From positions 83,828 through 147,827 of the forward strand of contig NZ_NBOE01000012.1 in assembly GCF_002104515.1 (NCBI RefSeq): DNA of 64,000 bases. Reading direction: 5' to 3'. The notes beneath the pieces were generated by a model. That model worked only from the letters and a program-made list of their open reading frames with translations, was not told where the DNA came from and made no database searches. The stretch comes from Colwellia polaris (GTDB lineage: Bacteria > Pseudomonadota > Gammaproteobacteria > Enterobacterales > Alteromonadaceae). Position numbers and translations under genes: made by a program. Each line of letters starts with the position of its first letter. The stretch's first letter is position 1. Below, one piece after another: positions 38,849 to 48,225 of this stretch.

Positions 38849-39700
38849 ATGTCGGATTTTCAAATTCAGCCTAGCACTTTATATATTGTTGCTACACCTA
38901 TTGGCAACCTCGGCGACATTAGTCAACGGGCGCGCGAGATACTCGAACAGGTTGATATTATTGCCTGTGAAGACACACGTCATACGCAGCGTTTGTTATC
39001 TGCATTTTCGATAAAAAATAAAACCATGTCGATGCACGACCATAACGAGCGCCAACGACAAGAACAAATTGCTGCCTTATTAACAGAAGGTAAAAGCATT
39101 GCTTTGGTGTCAGACGCCGGAACACCGTTAATTAGTGATCCAGGGTTTCATCTGGTTCGTCATTGTCGTCAGCAAGGTTTAAATGTTTCTCCTATACCAG
39201 GCGCTTGCGCTGCTATTGCCGCGCTTTCAGTTGCCGGGTTACCAACCGACCGTTTCACATTTGAAGGTTTTCTACCGTCAAAATCAGGCGCTAGACAATC
39301 AACATTGACCGAATTAGCCAACGAAACACGTACGCTAGTGTTTTATGACGCTCCACGCAGGGCTATTGATACTGTTGAAGATATTGTCAAAACCCTTGGC
39401 GGTGATCGCTATGTAGTGATGGCGCGAGAGCTAACAAAAACCTTTGAAACTATTCATTCAGATACGGCGGATAACTTATTAACTTTTCTTCAGGCAGATC
39501 CAAACCAACTGAAAGGTGAAATGGTGTTGATTATTGAAGGTAAGAAAATCGACCCTAATGATATTCCTGCTCATGTGGTTGCAACCTTAAAGTTATTATT
39601 AAGTGAGATGAAACCTAAAAGAGCTTGTGCTATTGCCGCTGAAATTCACGGCGTGAAAAAAAATGCCTTGTATGAGTATGCGCTTGCCATGAAAGAATAG
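38849..39700 (+). CDS. rsmI: 16S rRNA 2'-O-methyltransferase RsmI
   Basis: This 283-residue tetrapyrrole-methylase-fold enzyme methylates C1402 of 16S rRNA. It begins MSDFQIQPSTLYIVATPIGN and has the SAM-site stretch LVSDAGTPLISDPGF. The ATG at 38849 is chosen because the upstream extension to 38765 overlaps the lpoA start and has no family similarity. It is divergent from lpoA, as in E. coli. Confidence 0.94.
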   Translation: MSDFQIQPSTLYIVATPIGNLGDISQRAREILEQVDIIACEDTRHTQRLLSAFSIKNKTMSMHDHNERQRQEQIAALLTEGKSIALVSDAGTPLISDPGFHLVRHCRQQGLNVSPIPGACAAIAALSVAGLPTDRFTFEGFLPSKSGARQSTLTELANETRTLVFYDAPRRAIDTVEDIVKTLGGDRYVVMARELTKTFETIHSDTADNLLTFLQADPNQLKGEMVLIIEGKKIDPNDIPAHVVATLKLLLSEMKPKRACAIAAEIHGVKKNALYEYALAMKE

Positions 39701-39701
39701 C

Positions 39702-39769
39702 CTTTAACTAATATCTTTAACTAATATCTTTAACTTAATATCTTTAACTTAATATCTATAAGTTAATAT
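39702..39769. repeat. 13/14-bp tandem repeat at the rsmI/gst junction
   Basis: Two 13-base units (CTTTAACTAATAT) are followed by three 14-base units (CTTTAACTTAATAT and a variant, CTATAAGTTAATAT). The 14-base period equals two heptads. The last unit contains the stop codon and final residues of the glutathione S-transferase. Confidence 0.85.
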
Positions 39770-40412
39770 CGATAGGTTTTATGCTGTAATTACTCTCATC
39801 TTGGCCAAGATTTTTTATTGCCATAAAGCCTTTTCTGCTTTTTAGTCTTTGTAAATAAGCGAGTGTTTGTGGTTTATATTGTGTGGCTAAACCCAGTAAC
39901 TCGCCTAAGTAAAGCGCATAACCAACACTAATATCAGCGATGGTAAATCTATTATCGACTAAAAAGTTATTGCTTTCTAAATGGTTATTTAATCGTTTTA
40001 AACGTGCTAAATACCAAATGGCGTAGTCTTTAACAACTTGTGGTTGCTGGCGTTCAGCTTGTTCAAACTGGCTGTATCGTAGTACTAACGTTTGTGGGAA
40101 AGTTAGGGTAGCGTCGCTAGTGAATAACCAATTAAGATAATCGCCATATTCTGGGTGCGCTACCGATACACTTAAATCACTCTTGTTATAACGCTCTGCA
40201 AGATATAACAAAATAGCGCTAGACTCTGTTAACGCTGTATCGTTATCTTTCAAAAAAGGTACGGTACCTAAAGGGTTTATCGCTAAATAGGACTTTTCTA
40301 AAATTCGAGGTGGAAACGACAAAGTATGCAGCGTGTAGTTTAATTGCATTTCTTCCAAAGCCCATAAAGCACGCAGTGAACGGGTATTATGACAATGCCA
40401 AAGTTCGATCAT
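39756..40412 (-). CDS. Glutathione S-transferase family protein
   Basis: This 218-residue protein has a thioredoxin-like N-terminal domain (MIELWHCHNTRSLRALWALEEM, NPLGTVPFL, LTESSAILLYLAERY) and an all-helical C-terminal domain. The substrate is unknown. Its last codons lie in a tandem repeat shared with the rsmI end. Confidence 0.85.
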   Translation of the reverse strand: MIELWHCHNTRSLRALWALEEMQLNYTLHTLSFPPRILEKSYLAINPLGTVPFLKDNDTALTESSAILLYLAERYNKSDLSVSVAHPEYGDYLNWLFTSDATLTFPQTLVLRYSQFEQAERQQPQVVKDYAIWYLARLKRLNNHLESNNFLVDNRFTIADISVGYALYLGELLGLATQYKPQTLAYLQRLKSRKGFMAIKNLGQDESNYSIKPIDINL

Positions 40413-40500
40413 TAAGTCGTCCTAAATTATTTTTTTAAATACTATAACAGCATGAAACCTCGTAATGATATTTAATTTAGACCTAAAGCAAAATATGGGG

Positions 40501-40506
40501 TAGAAT
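40501..40506 (+). promoter_or_regulatory. -10 element of rnpB
   Basis: TAGAAT lies 7 bases before the inferred RNA 5' end. The spacer to the start is GCGCGCC, a GC-rich discriminator of the type seen at stringently controlled stable-RNA promoters. A weak -35 (TAGACC or TTTAGA) is at about 40476-40483. Confidence 0.6.
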
Positions 40507-40513
40507 GCGCGCC

Positions 40514-40943
40514 GAGTTGACGAGACAATCGCTGCTTTATCGTTGTATCACTTATTTTATAAGGGGTAGACAGATAAGGGGGAGGAAAGTCCGGGCTCCA
40601 ATGAGCAGGGTGCCAGGTAACGCCTGGGGGGCGCGAGCCCACGACAAGTGCAGCAGAGAGAAGACCGCCGATGGTTGTTCTTAGGAACTTCACAGGTAAG
40701 GCTGAAAGGGTGCGGTAAGAGCGCACCGGATTGCTGGTAACAGTAATTGCAGGGTAAACTCCACCCGGAGCAAGACCAAATAGGGTTTCATGACTAGGTT
40801 AACGCAAGTTAACATAGTATAAGCGTGGCTCGCGTGGAAACCGGGTAGGTTGCTTGAGCCTTAGAGCGATTTAAGGCCTAGACGAATGATTGTCACTTTT
40901 CTTCGGAAAAGATACAAAACCCGGCTTATGCGTCAATCTCACC
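40514..40943 (+). ncRNA. rnpB: RNase P RNA (type A)
   Basis: The catalytic RNA that matures tRNA 5' ends. The diagnostic segments GAGGAAAGTCCGGGCTCC (near 40580), GGTAACGCCTGGGGGG, AAGGGTGCGGTAAGAGCGC, GTAAACTCCACCCGGAGCAAG and AACCCGGCTTAT occur in order. The 5' end is placed at GAGTTGACGAGACAATCGC and the 3' end at the TCACC before the terminator, by alignment to E. coli. At about 430 bases it is longer than the E. coli RNA (377); extra sequence lies in peripheral helices, including a segment around 40790-40840. Confidence 0.96.
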
Positions 40944-40954
40944 AATTATAGATA

Positions 40955-40989
40955 CCGCTTGATTATTTAAACGTAATCAAGCGGTTTTT
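40955..40989 (+). terminator. Terminator of rnpB
   Basis: The 11-bp stem CCGCTTGATTA / TAATCAAGCGG with an 8-base loop is followed by TTTTT. Confidence 0.93.
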
Positions 40990-41053
40990 CTTTATCTAAG
41001 GACTAGATTTTTATTTTAGCTCTATAGCGGATTATGATCGGCTCTAAAATCAG

Positions 41054-41076
41054 TTAATGTGTATCTGACCCTACTT
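41054..41076. repeat. 23-bp dispersed motif, copy 1
   Basis: TTAATGTGTATCTGACCCTA plus CTT is repeated exactly at 48226-48248. In this copy it ends at the ACTT target duplication of MITE copy 3, so the MITE inserted at its edge. Confidence 0.75.
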
Positions 41077-41307
41077 AACCTGAACTCTGGATAAGCAGCA
41101 CTTGCTCAATGCTCCCTTTTAAGCCATTTTCTGCGTTAAAACGTCGATAAATAGCGCGCTATTCATAAACGTTTTGCCTTGGAAATGGCATAAAATGAAG
41201 CATTGATTATATCTATTCGTGATGTTCACTTGGCTATAGCATTTACTTTATTACCTAAGCTTTTGGTTCACTTGATTTTCAAGCACTCATTACCCAGAGT
41301 TCAGGTT
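41077..41307. mobile_element. MITE-like element copy 3 (231 bp)
   Basis: It is nearly identical to the 4721 copy, with the same 18-bp termini (one mismatch in the right arm, TTACCC). The target duplication is ACTT (41073-41076 and 41308-41311). Its last two bases supply part of the stop codon of the adjacent regulator gene. Confidence 0.92.
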
Positions 41308-43387
41308 ACTTATTTACTTTTTCTAAAAGAATAATTTGAGATTTATCCTCACGTAAAATGTCATAAATAACATACGGGCTTTCTTTCCCGCCTATTTGGG
41401 TAACAATGCTGCCAACAGGGAGTTGAACAAATTGCTCTTTATGACCAGAAGATAAATTATATCTCATTATTTTTGGTCCTTGCCTTGTGTATACAACATA
41501 ATACAGCCAATCTTTTGTGAGCATTATGCCACCTTGAACTAATGCGGCATTCAAGGTGCTTAGATTTGCAATACTTGATGTTTGTGCTGATGAGTCTTGT
41601 CTCATTAAATGTCCATTAGACATATCTACGTAGGTTATTTCATTTCCGGTTATTGATTCATCAGCATAGACACCAGCATTTATCACCAGTTTAATTAATT
41701 TTCCTTCAGCTAAGCTAAGTTTAGTCAGGGTGTATTGTTCTTGGTCTTTAATGCTTAAATAGATTGAGTTCATTGCTGGAGACCAGTGAAGTATATGTGC
41801 ATTAGGAGGCACAGTGTAACTTACGTCTACCTGCTGGGATGCAAGATCTAAAATTAGCAGTTGTTTGTCTTTATTGCTGTTATCTAAAAAAGCTAGTTTG
41901 TTATTGTCTGGCGACAATAGAGGCCTGCCTAAACTATTCGCTTTCAACTGAGTTAGTTGCTGAGATATTGTTTGTTGATGTTGCCATATTTCAAAAGCAC
42001 CTGAACGGTTTGATACTGAATAAAATGTTCGTTTTTCAGGCGAGTAAATCGCATTAAAATCTAGCGAATTACTGTTAAGCATTGTTGGGGTAGTATCTAT
42101 GCCGATATTTTCTATAGCAATGTTTCTATGCCAGTTTTTATAAGCTATTTTTGATTTATCAGAAGTAACAGCAATATCAGATTGAAATTCGCCTTTAATA
42201 TTTTCTATTATCTGAGTTTTTTCTCCAGAATCTAAGTTCATCAACCAAATAGAAAACTGCCCATCTTTTTTGCCTGATATCAGTAATTCTTCATTCGAAA
42301 TAGCGATGCTCATAATACTATGAAAAGTCGAATTAATGGCTTTTACTGATTGCTCCTCAATATTGTAGCTATTAAGTTTAGTGCTACCATCAACTAGTTT
42401 TTCGACAAAAAATATAGTTTTACCATCAGGGCTAAACTTAGGCATTCTTTGATTGTTATTAGATATTGCTAAGGGTTTTAGTTCGGCTTGTCCTAATGGC
42501 ACTAGCGCTAACTCAATTTTTCTACCGTTTCTGTATGCGATAACTGCCTGAGTTTCTGAGGGGGAGATATCAAACGAATATATTCTTGATGGCTGGTCTA
42601 ATAGCGATTTATTCTGACCTGTTAACATGTCATGCTGAATTAACTGACACGATCCTCTTGTGCATTGTAAAAAATAAAAGGCTTGGCTCTTTTTACTCCA
42701 GGTTGGAAACCTGTGTTCTACATGTTGTGCAGAGATTATCGTTTTTTTATTGGTTTTTAAGTCCATCAACGCCAATGTGTTAAATTCAGCATTGTAGGCT
42801 GCTGAAGAGACAAATAGCATTTTATCTTCGGTTTGATTTAAAGCGGGCATTTCAGCATAAGAATCAAAATTAGTTAACTGACTTGGCCTATAATTATAAT
42901 CTCGCCAGTTAGTTTGACTTTCTACAAAATAAAAGTGATTAACCGTTAAGCTTGCTATGAACGCGACCACAATAATTACTAGGACTAGCCACTTTATATG
43001 CCAACGTTGCTTTGTAGGTGCATCACCGATGAGAGGTTGAATATCTTGAGTTTGTTGTGTTTTGTTGAGCTTTAGTGGCTCTTCTAATGGATAAATAAAA
43101 CAATAGCCTTTTCGTGCTATTGTTTCGATGAATTTTGGGTGTTGAGCGGAGTCATTTAAAATTTTTCTTAATTCGAAAACGGCGCGAGTAATAACATCAT
43201 TGCCAACAACAGTTTCTGACCATAATGACTGCGCGATAGTTTCTCGACTAACAACTTGCCCTTGATGCTTCACTAAAAAACATAAAACCTCCATGATCTT
43301 AGGTTCTACTTTGTAAACTTTGTCATTTAACTCTAGTTTATTGTGTGCTGGTTGTACCCAAAATTCTGATAGTTTAAAACTATCCAT
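41306..43387 (-). CDS. ToxR/CadC-type membrane-anchored transcription regulator
   Basis: This is a 693-residue protein. Residues about 5-100 form an OmpR-type winged helix (ARKGYCFIYP ending). One membrane helix lies near 130-152, and a large periplasmic part has beta-propeller (TolB/PD40-like) repeats such as MPKFSPDGKTIFFV. Such proteins sense periplasmic signals and bind DNA directly. It is divergent from the GlyGly-CTERM gene 157 bases away, a possible target. A MITE abuts its 3' end and changed the stop from TAG to TAA. Confidence 0.87.
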   Translation of the reverse strand: MDSFKLSEFWVQPAHNKLELNDKVYKVEPKIMEVLCFLVKHQGQVVSRETIAQSLWSETVVGNDVITRAVFELRKILNDSAQHPKFIETIARKGYCFIYPLEEPLKLNKTQQTQDIQPLIGDAPTKQRWHIKWLVLVIIVVAFIASLTVNHFYFVESQTNWRDYNYRPSQLTNFDSYAEMPALNQTEDKMLFVSSAAYNAEFNTLALMDLKTNKKTIISAQHVEHRFPTWSKKSQAFYFLQCTRGSCQLIQHDMLTGQNKSLLDQPSRIYSFDISPSETQAVIAYRNGRKIELALVPLGQAELKPLAISNNNQRMPKFSPDGKTIFFVEKLVDGSTKLNSYNIEEQSVKAINSTFHSIMSIAISNEELLISGKKDGQFSIWLMNLDSGEKTQIIENIKGEFQSDIAVTSDKSKIAYKNWHRNIAIENIGIDTTPTMLNSNSLDFNAIYSPEKRTFYSVSNRSGAFEIWQHQQTISQQLTQLKANSLGRPLLSPDNNKLAFLDNSNKDKQLLILDLASQQVDVSYTVPPNAHILHWSPAMNSIYLSIKDQEQYTLTKLSLAEGKLIKLVINAGVYADESITGNEITYVDMSNGHLMRQDSSAQTSSIANLSTLNAALVQGGIMLTKDWLYYVVYTRQGPKIMRYNLSSGHKEQFVQLPVGSIVTQIGGKESPYVIYDILREDKSQIILLEKVNK

Positions 43388-43544
43388 TTAATTGTTTTCC
43401 TTGTTAATTTACTGTTTTTAAATAACAAATATATTCATCATAACTTCATAATGACAAAATCATTGTTCTGTAGCAACCGATTGTTTACAAAATACGCTGA
43501 AAATATGTATCAAGTTATTTTGGAACAAAAAGGAAAGTGATTAT

Positions 43545-44921
43545 ATGAAATTTATAAAAAAAATAATCGGAAGTAGCATTGCTATCGCTGTTTTAAACAG
43601 TGCCAGTGCAAGAGCAGATGTTATTGATATTGAAATAATTGGGCAAGGAACCATACGCTCTGTTGAAGCAAGTATTGATTGTACAGAAAGTTGCAGTATA
43701 GATAATAAATCGCAAACCAATACCTTAGTTGCACAAGCTGACACTAATTGGAAGTTTAATGGTTGGAGTGGCCAACAATGTGATGCGGGTAATGGCGTGA
43801 TAGTAAATCCTAGCCAATTGGGGTTAGTTGGCGCATCAGGCGGGGCGAAAACACTTGATAGTGCAGATATTAATGGCGATGGGTTTTCTGATTTAGCGAT
43901 GATCAGCTTGTTTGATGGCAAGGTATCTACATTAACTAATGATGGAGCAGGTCGGTTTGCTAAAAAAGAAGTTGTTTCTAACTTAAATTATCCTTCAGCT
44001 TTAGCATTTTATGACTGGGATAACGATGGTGATCAAGATTTAGTTGTGGCTGTTTTTGGCAGCCGAAAATTAAAGTTATACCTCAACGATGGCAACGGTG
44101 AGCTAACCTTTAGCGACGATATTGTTATTGGTAACATTAGACCTTACGCAATTGCCGTGCTTGACATTAATGACGATCAAGCGCCAGATTTAGTGGTTTC
44201 TTCGTTTTCAGCAGACACCACTGGGGACTTATTTGCGTTAGTAAGCAGTATAAGTGAAGCCAAGACTGAAGTTTATTTAAATAATAATAATACTTTTACA
44301 CTAGATAAAACCCTTTCTAATAATGCAGCTATAACATTAGATGCATACCTTGATGCCGACTCTTCTTTAGTGGTTGCTGCTGCTGAAATTGTAGAAAAAA
44401 ATATAGCGGTCTATCAAAACTCAACTCGAACGGTTCTTGATGCTAGCGCATCGAGTTATGGTGTAGCGTTTGGCGATATTGATAACAATGGCACTATGGA
44501 CCTATTAGCGGCTAACTACCGTCCTGCAAATTTAGCTTTGTATATCGATCAAGGAAATCAAAACTATTCACCTGCGCAAATTATTGCTAATCCTGACGAC
44601 GGAGTTACCGCCACGGCAATTGTAGATATAGATGCCGACGGCTATGCAGATATTGCAACGGGTGAGTTTAATGCTTTGCAGTTCTACTATTTTAAAACGC
44701 TTAGTTACTCAGACTGTATTGTCAACCAAGGCAGTAACATTTCTTTAACAGCAGAATTTATTCAAGCAACTTCTTCTACGCCGGCACCTACACCTGCGCC
44801 TGCACCTGCGCAGCCAGAAGAAACTAAGAGCAGCTCTTCATCAGGGGGAGGTTCAATGTCATGGTTCTTGTTGCTAATTGTGGCGATTTCGTTAAATAAA
44901 AGATTAAGATTTACGCCGTAG
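43545..44921 (+). CDS. Secreted FG-GAP repeat protein with GlyGly-CTERM tail
   Basis: This 458-residue protein has an N-terminal signal peptide (about 1-25). FG-GAP/VCBS-type repeats with calcium-binding-like DxNxDG motifs (DINGDGFSD, DWDNDGDQD, DIDNNGTMD, DIDADGYAD) suggest a beta-propeller. A proline-rich linker (APTPAPAPA) leads to SSSSSGGGSMSWFLLLIVAIS and a basic end. That tail is the GlyGly-CTERM signal cleaved by rhombosortase after type II secretion, giving surface attachment or release. AGGAA precedes the ATG. It is divergent from the ToxR-like regulator. Confidence 0.85.
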   Translation: MKFIKKIIGSSIAIAVLNSASARADVIDIEIIGQGTIRSVEASIDCTESCSIDNKSQTNTLVAQADTNWKFNGWSGQQCDAGNGVIVNPSQLGLVGASGGAKTLDSADINGDGFSDLAMISLFDGKVSTLTNDGAGRFAKKEVVSNLNYPSALAFYDWDNDGDQDLVVAVFGSRKLKLYLNDGNGELTFSDDIVIGNIRPYAIAVLDINDDQAPDLVVSSFSADTTGDLFALVSSISEAKTEVYLNNNNTFTLDKTLSNNAAITLDAYLDADSSLVVAAAEIVEKNIAVYQNSTRTVLDASASSYGVAFGDIDNNGTMDLLAANYRPANLALYIDQGNQNYSPAQIIANPDDGVTATAIVDIDADGYADIATGEFNALQFYYFKTLSYSDCIVNQGSNISLTAEFIQATSSTPAPTPAPAPAQPEETKSSSSSGGGSMSWFLLLIVAISLNKRLRFTP

Positions 44922-44955
44922 TTCAATGGGTAAAAAGCTGTGGTGCTTAAAAGGT

Positions 44956-45017
44956 AGAAGTTAGAGGTTAGAAGTTAAAAGCGAAAAGTTAGCAGCTAAA
45001 ATGGCTAACTTTTCGCT
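44956..45017. repeat. Heptad-periodic repeat, copy 3, with hairpin
   Basis: Heptads AGAAGTT AGAGGTT AGAAGTT AAAAGCG AAAAGTT AGCAGCT fill 44956-44997. They overlap a 14-bp perfect stem (44980-44993 with 45004-45017). The array lies at the convergent junction after the GlyGly-CTERM gene; no T tract follows the stem. Confidence 0.75.
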
Positions 45018-45105
45018 CTACCACATTAATTTGATTAAGGGCCTCGATAGCTATATCTAGGCCTTTTTGTGTATAAACCTGACAAGTAATAATGAGCACT
45101 AATTT

Positions 45106-45423
45106 TTAATGAAGCACGCGTAATTGTTTGTCCCATTTACTAAATTTCCAATTCGAAATACTGCCATTTGCCTCACAACAGTCGCATTGCCAATGAATTA
45201 GGTTTTGTGTTTGGTAACTTGCTTCAATACTTCCTTCACAATTAAGGTTTTCAGCTCGAGTAGCGCATTTTAAATCTATTTCTACTAATGGTTGTGCTAT
45301 CTGCTCAGTAACTGCCAACACTATTTTACTAATGAAATTGAATACGGTTTTTGCTTGAGCAGTCAAGGCTAACTCGTTGCCATTTTCGTCAAGAAATTGT
45401 TTTAAATCTACTTTTAAAGTCAA
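45106..45423 (-). CDS. Hypothetical protein with clustered cysteines
   Basis: This 105-residue protein has no signal or membrane segment. A C-terminal WQCDCCE cluster and two earlier cysteines (CATRAENLNC) could bind metal. It has no recognised family and lies between the GlyGly-CTERM and DUF5610 genes. Confidence 0.5.
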   Translation of the reverse strand: MTLKVDLKQFLDENGNELALTAQAKTVFNFISKIVLAVTEQIAQPLVEIDLKCATRAENLNCEGSIEASYQTQNLIHWQCDCCEANGSISNWKFSKWDKQLRVLH

Positions 45424-45709
45424 TTTTTAATGTCACATTCTAAAGTTGCTTTGCAATATAGATATATTAATGCAAATAACTGATAGAAAGAACTGCATTA
45501 TTACTGATGTTATATTTTTAAAGCGAAGCTTAAAATGAAATACTGACATAGTTTAATGATACCGACACCACGGCTCATAAGCACTTAGCTGAAGTAAACT
45601 GCGTATAACTATTTTTGGTGATGTATAGAATATATACAGAATAAAACTTAAGTTATACTCCAATGTGCCGATACCGTAGACACGTTTTTGAAAATACGAG
45701 GTTATTTTT

Positions 45710-46339
45710 ATGAGCTCTCCTATAAAGCCTAATGATACATACAGCCAAGAGGTTAGATCGTTAGCAAAAAAACCCGATAGTGCTGACAATAAAGCGGTTG
45801 ATAAATCGCTATCAGAGCCTGCGCAAGATAAAAAAGTTACCGCATCGCCTGACTCAATTTCATTAAGTAGTAAAAAACAGCTCAACGCAGCCATTATAGA
45901 ATCTTCACTAAAATACAGTACAAGCGTTGGTGATCAGCCGCTGGCATTAACATTAAAAGCAGCGTTACAAGGAATAAATGAAGCACTGCAAGCTTCAGGT
46001 GTTGAAAACAAAGTTGAAGAGACCTACGAGTCAGGTGTTGATTTCAGCCCTGAAGCAACCGCTGAACGCATTGTTTCATTTAGCACCCAGTTTTTAGGGG
46101 CTTTTCGCGAACAAAATCCTGATATGAGTGAAGAAGAGTCACTAACCGCTTTTGTAGATATTATTAGCAGCGGTATTGACCAAGGCTTTGATGAAGCGAA
46201 AGAAGTTTTAGGCGGCTTAAAAGTATTAGAAGGTGAAGTGTCTGAAACTATTGATAAAACTTATGAACTCGTGCAATCAGGGATACAGGCTTTTGTTGAT
46301 GCCTTAAAAGCTAAAGATGAGCAAGAAACTGAAACGTAA
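45710..46339 (+). CDS. DUF5610 protein
   Basis: This 209-residue acidic protein has a low-complexity N-terminus (about 1-65, lysine/serine/aspartate-rich) and a helical C-terminal region (PEATAERIVSFSTQFLGAF ... EVLGGLKVLEGEVSETIDKTYELVQ) matching DUF5610, of unknown function. It lacks a signal peptide. Confidence 0.75.
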   Translation: MSSPIKPNDTYSQEVRSLAKKPDSADNKAVDKSLSEPAQDKKVTASPDSISLSSKKQLNAAIIESSLKYSTSVGDQPLALTLKAALQGINEALQASGVENKVEETYESGVDFSPEATAERIVSFSTQFLGAFREQNPDMSEEESLTAFVDIISSGIDQGFDEAKEVLGGLKVLEGEVSETIDKTYELVQSGIQAFVDALKAKDEQETET

Positions 46340-46425
46340 ACTGAACTAGAAAGCTAAACCTTCAAGGCAATAACAAGCTAAAAACAAGTTAAGAACAAGT
46401 AAAAAAAGCGATTAAAAGTTATTAT

Positions 46426-46456
46426 ATCGCTGCGCTAGCTTAACTAGCGCAGCGAT
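46426..46456. terminator. Hairpin between convergent genes
   Basis: The 13-bp perfect stem ATCGCTGCGCTAG / CTAGCGCAGCGAT with loop CTTAA lies between the DUF5610 and GFA genes. There is no T tract, so termination is inferred from position. Confidence 0.6.
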
Positions 46457-46490
46457 ACTCATTTACATATTGTCGTAGTTACAAAAAAAG

Positions 46491-46901
46491 CTATGTTGGG
46501 TATTCATCAAAGTTTTCTGCTTGTTTGCCATCTTCGAACCAACAAGGTCGCTCTGCCCAAAAAATATTGGCTGCTGGTCGTATGCCAGGGTCGCCATTAA
46601 CATAACCTGCAGGCACAATTAAAAATGCTCCATCTCTGCTGATATACGGCACCTGAGAGCCACATTCACTACAAAAACAATTACTAAATCGTTGCGCGTC
46701 AGGTAAATCAAAGCGTTTGATTAACGCTTGCCCTGAGTGCCACTGAATTTTTTCCGGTGTAGTAAACATTAACGCGGCAAATGCTGAGCCTGTTTTTTTC
46801 TGACACCTGTCACAGTAACATTGATAAAACTTATTAAAAGGCCCTTCAACTGTACTCGACACTTTTTTGCACAAACAACTTCCACTGATTTTTATTGTCA
46901 T
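46491..46901 (-). CDS. GFA/CENP-V zinc-binding family protein
   Basis: This 136-residue protein has the family cysteine pattern CLCKKVSS, CYCDRCQKKTGSAFA and CFCSECGS, binding zinc. The family is named for glutathione-dependent formaldehyde-activating enzyme, but most members have no proven activity. Confidence 0.85.
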   Translation of the reverse strand: MTIKISGSCLCKKVSSTVEGPFNKFYQCYCDRCQKKTGSAFAALMFTTPEKIQWHSGQALIKRFDLPDAQRFSNCFCSECGSQVPYISRDGAFLIVPAGYVNGDPGIRPAANIFWAERPCWFEDGKQAENFDEYPT

Positions 46902-47403
46902 TATTTAATTTACTCTTTAATGTTAAAAACTTTCTTTACTTATCAACAGCGAGTAGATGCTAAAGCAATGGTTACGTAAGGCATATTCCTTAAGGCGTAT
47001 AACTTAACTACCTTTGCAATTAATTTGGTAAAAAGCTTCGTATGATAATTTTTTAAAGTTAACCTAAAACATCATCTTAACTGATCTTTTATTCATCGTT
47101 ATCTGTATGACTAAACAACTGTGTTTTTATCACACTATATCAAGGTGGTGTTTAAGGTAACAGTGAAAAGCATAGATCTTCAAACGAATAGATTTAAGCT
47201 TCAAAATATAATGATCAGCTGTTCCTTTGTTGCATGTATTCATAATATGAAACCAACAAATAACTTTTTATATCGTTGTTTAAGTGACAGAATACTGTTT
47301 GCAAGTAGCTAATACTCGCAGAGCGGTTATAGCGATTAGAATTAAAATTAACGCTATAGAAATAATATAATCTATAGCAATACAAAAAAAGACGAGAATA
47401 TTT
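46902..47403. other. Intergenic region with no supported gene
   Basis: This is about 500 AT-rich bases between the divergent GFA and DUF1499 genes. The only frame (47121-47312) has no ribosome binding site or coding character. Confidence 0.5.
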
Positions 47404-48132
47404 ATGTTAATTAACACCATCACTAAAGCTTTAAAAGCTGTTGTTATTCCTTTGCTGTTGGGCTTTCCAATTGCTGTAATTGCTTATCGAATGGAATTAT
47501 GGCCAATGGCAACGTCTTTTCAAATTATTAAATATACCGGCTATGCCAGTATCGCCGTATTAGTAATCGCGTTATTGCTTGGTCTATTTACCTTGTTCAA
47601 GAAGCAATATCCGTTGGCAAAACGCTGTGCTGTTATCGCTATATTATCAGCAATACCGGCTATAGCTTTATCGATGCAGGCGGCGAAAGCAAAATCATTA
47701 CCTTTTATCCATCAGGTAACTACAGATACGGTTAATTTACCTAAATTTGACGCTATTATTGCGCTTCGTGGTGACAACAGTAACCCGTTAACTTATGACC
47801 AAGCTAAGCTTGCGCCGATGCAATTGGCTGCTTATCCAAAATTAAAACCGATTATCAGTGAATTAGATAAAGGCCAAGCGTTTGCTAAGGCTGTAGATAT
47901 TGCATTGAGCTTAGGTTGGGATGTTGTCGCGAAAAATGAACAGCAAGGACTTATTGAAGCGGTTGATACCACAGCTCTGTGGGCATTTAAAGACGACATT
48001 GCTATTCGTGTTCAAACGGTTGGGGCAACTAGTGTTATCGATTTGCGTTCAATCTCGCGTGTTGGTGGTACAGACTTAGGTGCTAACGCTGCACGAGTAG
48101 AAAAATTTATCGCTGCTTTCTCTAACCAGTAA
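47404..48132 (+). CDS. DUF1499 membrane protein
   Basis: This 242-residue protein has three hydrophobic segments (about 12-28, 42-63 and 77-93). A DUF1499 domain follows (LIEAVDTTALWAFKDDIAIRV, SISRVGGTDLGANAARVEKF). The function of the family is unknown. Confidence 0.82.
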   Translation: MLINTITKALKAVVIPLLLGFPIAVIAYRMELWPMATSFQIIKYTGYASIAVLVIALLLGLFTLFKKQYPLAKRCAVIAILSAIPAIALSMQAAKAKSLPFIHQVTTDTVNLPKFDAIIALRGDNSNPLTYDQAKLAPMQLAAYPKLKPIISELDKGQAFAKAVDIALSLGWDVVAKNEQQGLIEAVDTTALWAFKDDIAIRVQTVGATSVIDLRSISRVGGTDLGANAARVEKFIAAFSNQ

Positions 48133-48162
48133 CCTCATTACTGATCTTAAGTTTAATCAACA

Positions 48163-48193
48163 AAGTTGAGCAAGCCATTTTCTTGCTCAACTT
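48163..48193 (+). terminator. Hairpin after the DUF1499 gene
   Basis: The 12-bp perfect stem AAGTTGAGCAAG / CTTGCTCAACTT with a T-containing loop starts 31 bases after the stop; no U tract follows. Confidence 0.6.
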
Positions 48194-48225
48194 ACATGGC
48201 TAATAATGCCCTGATATTGATTACA

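Noticed and set aside
40472..40726. 84-codon minus-strand frame
   Set aside because: It lies antisense to the rnpB RNA and is not a gene.
45553..45894. 113-codon minus-strand frame
   Set aside because: It overlaps the start of the DUF5610 gene and has a leucine/serine-rich shadow composition.
47121..47312. 63-codon plus-strand frame
   Set aside because: No ribosome binding site, no motif and AT-driven composition.
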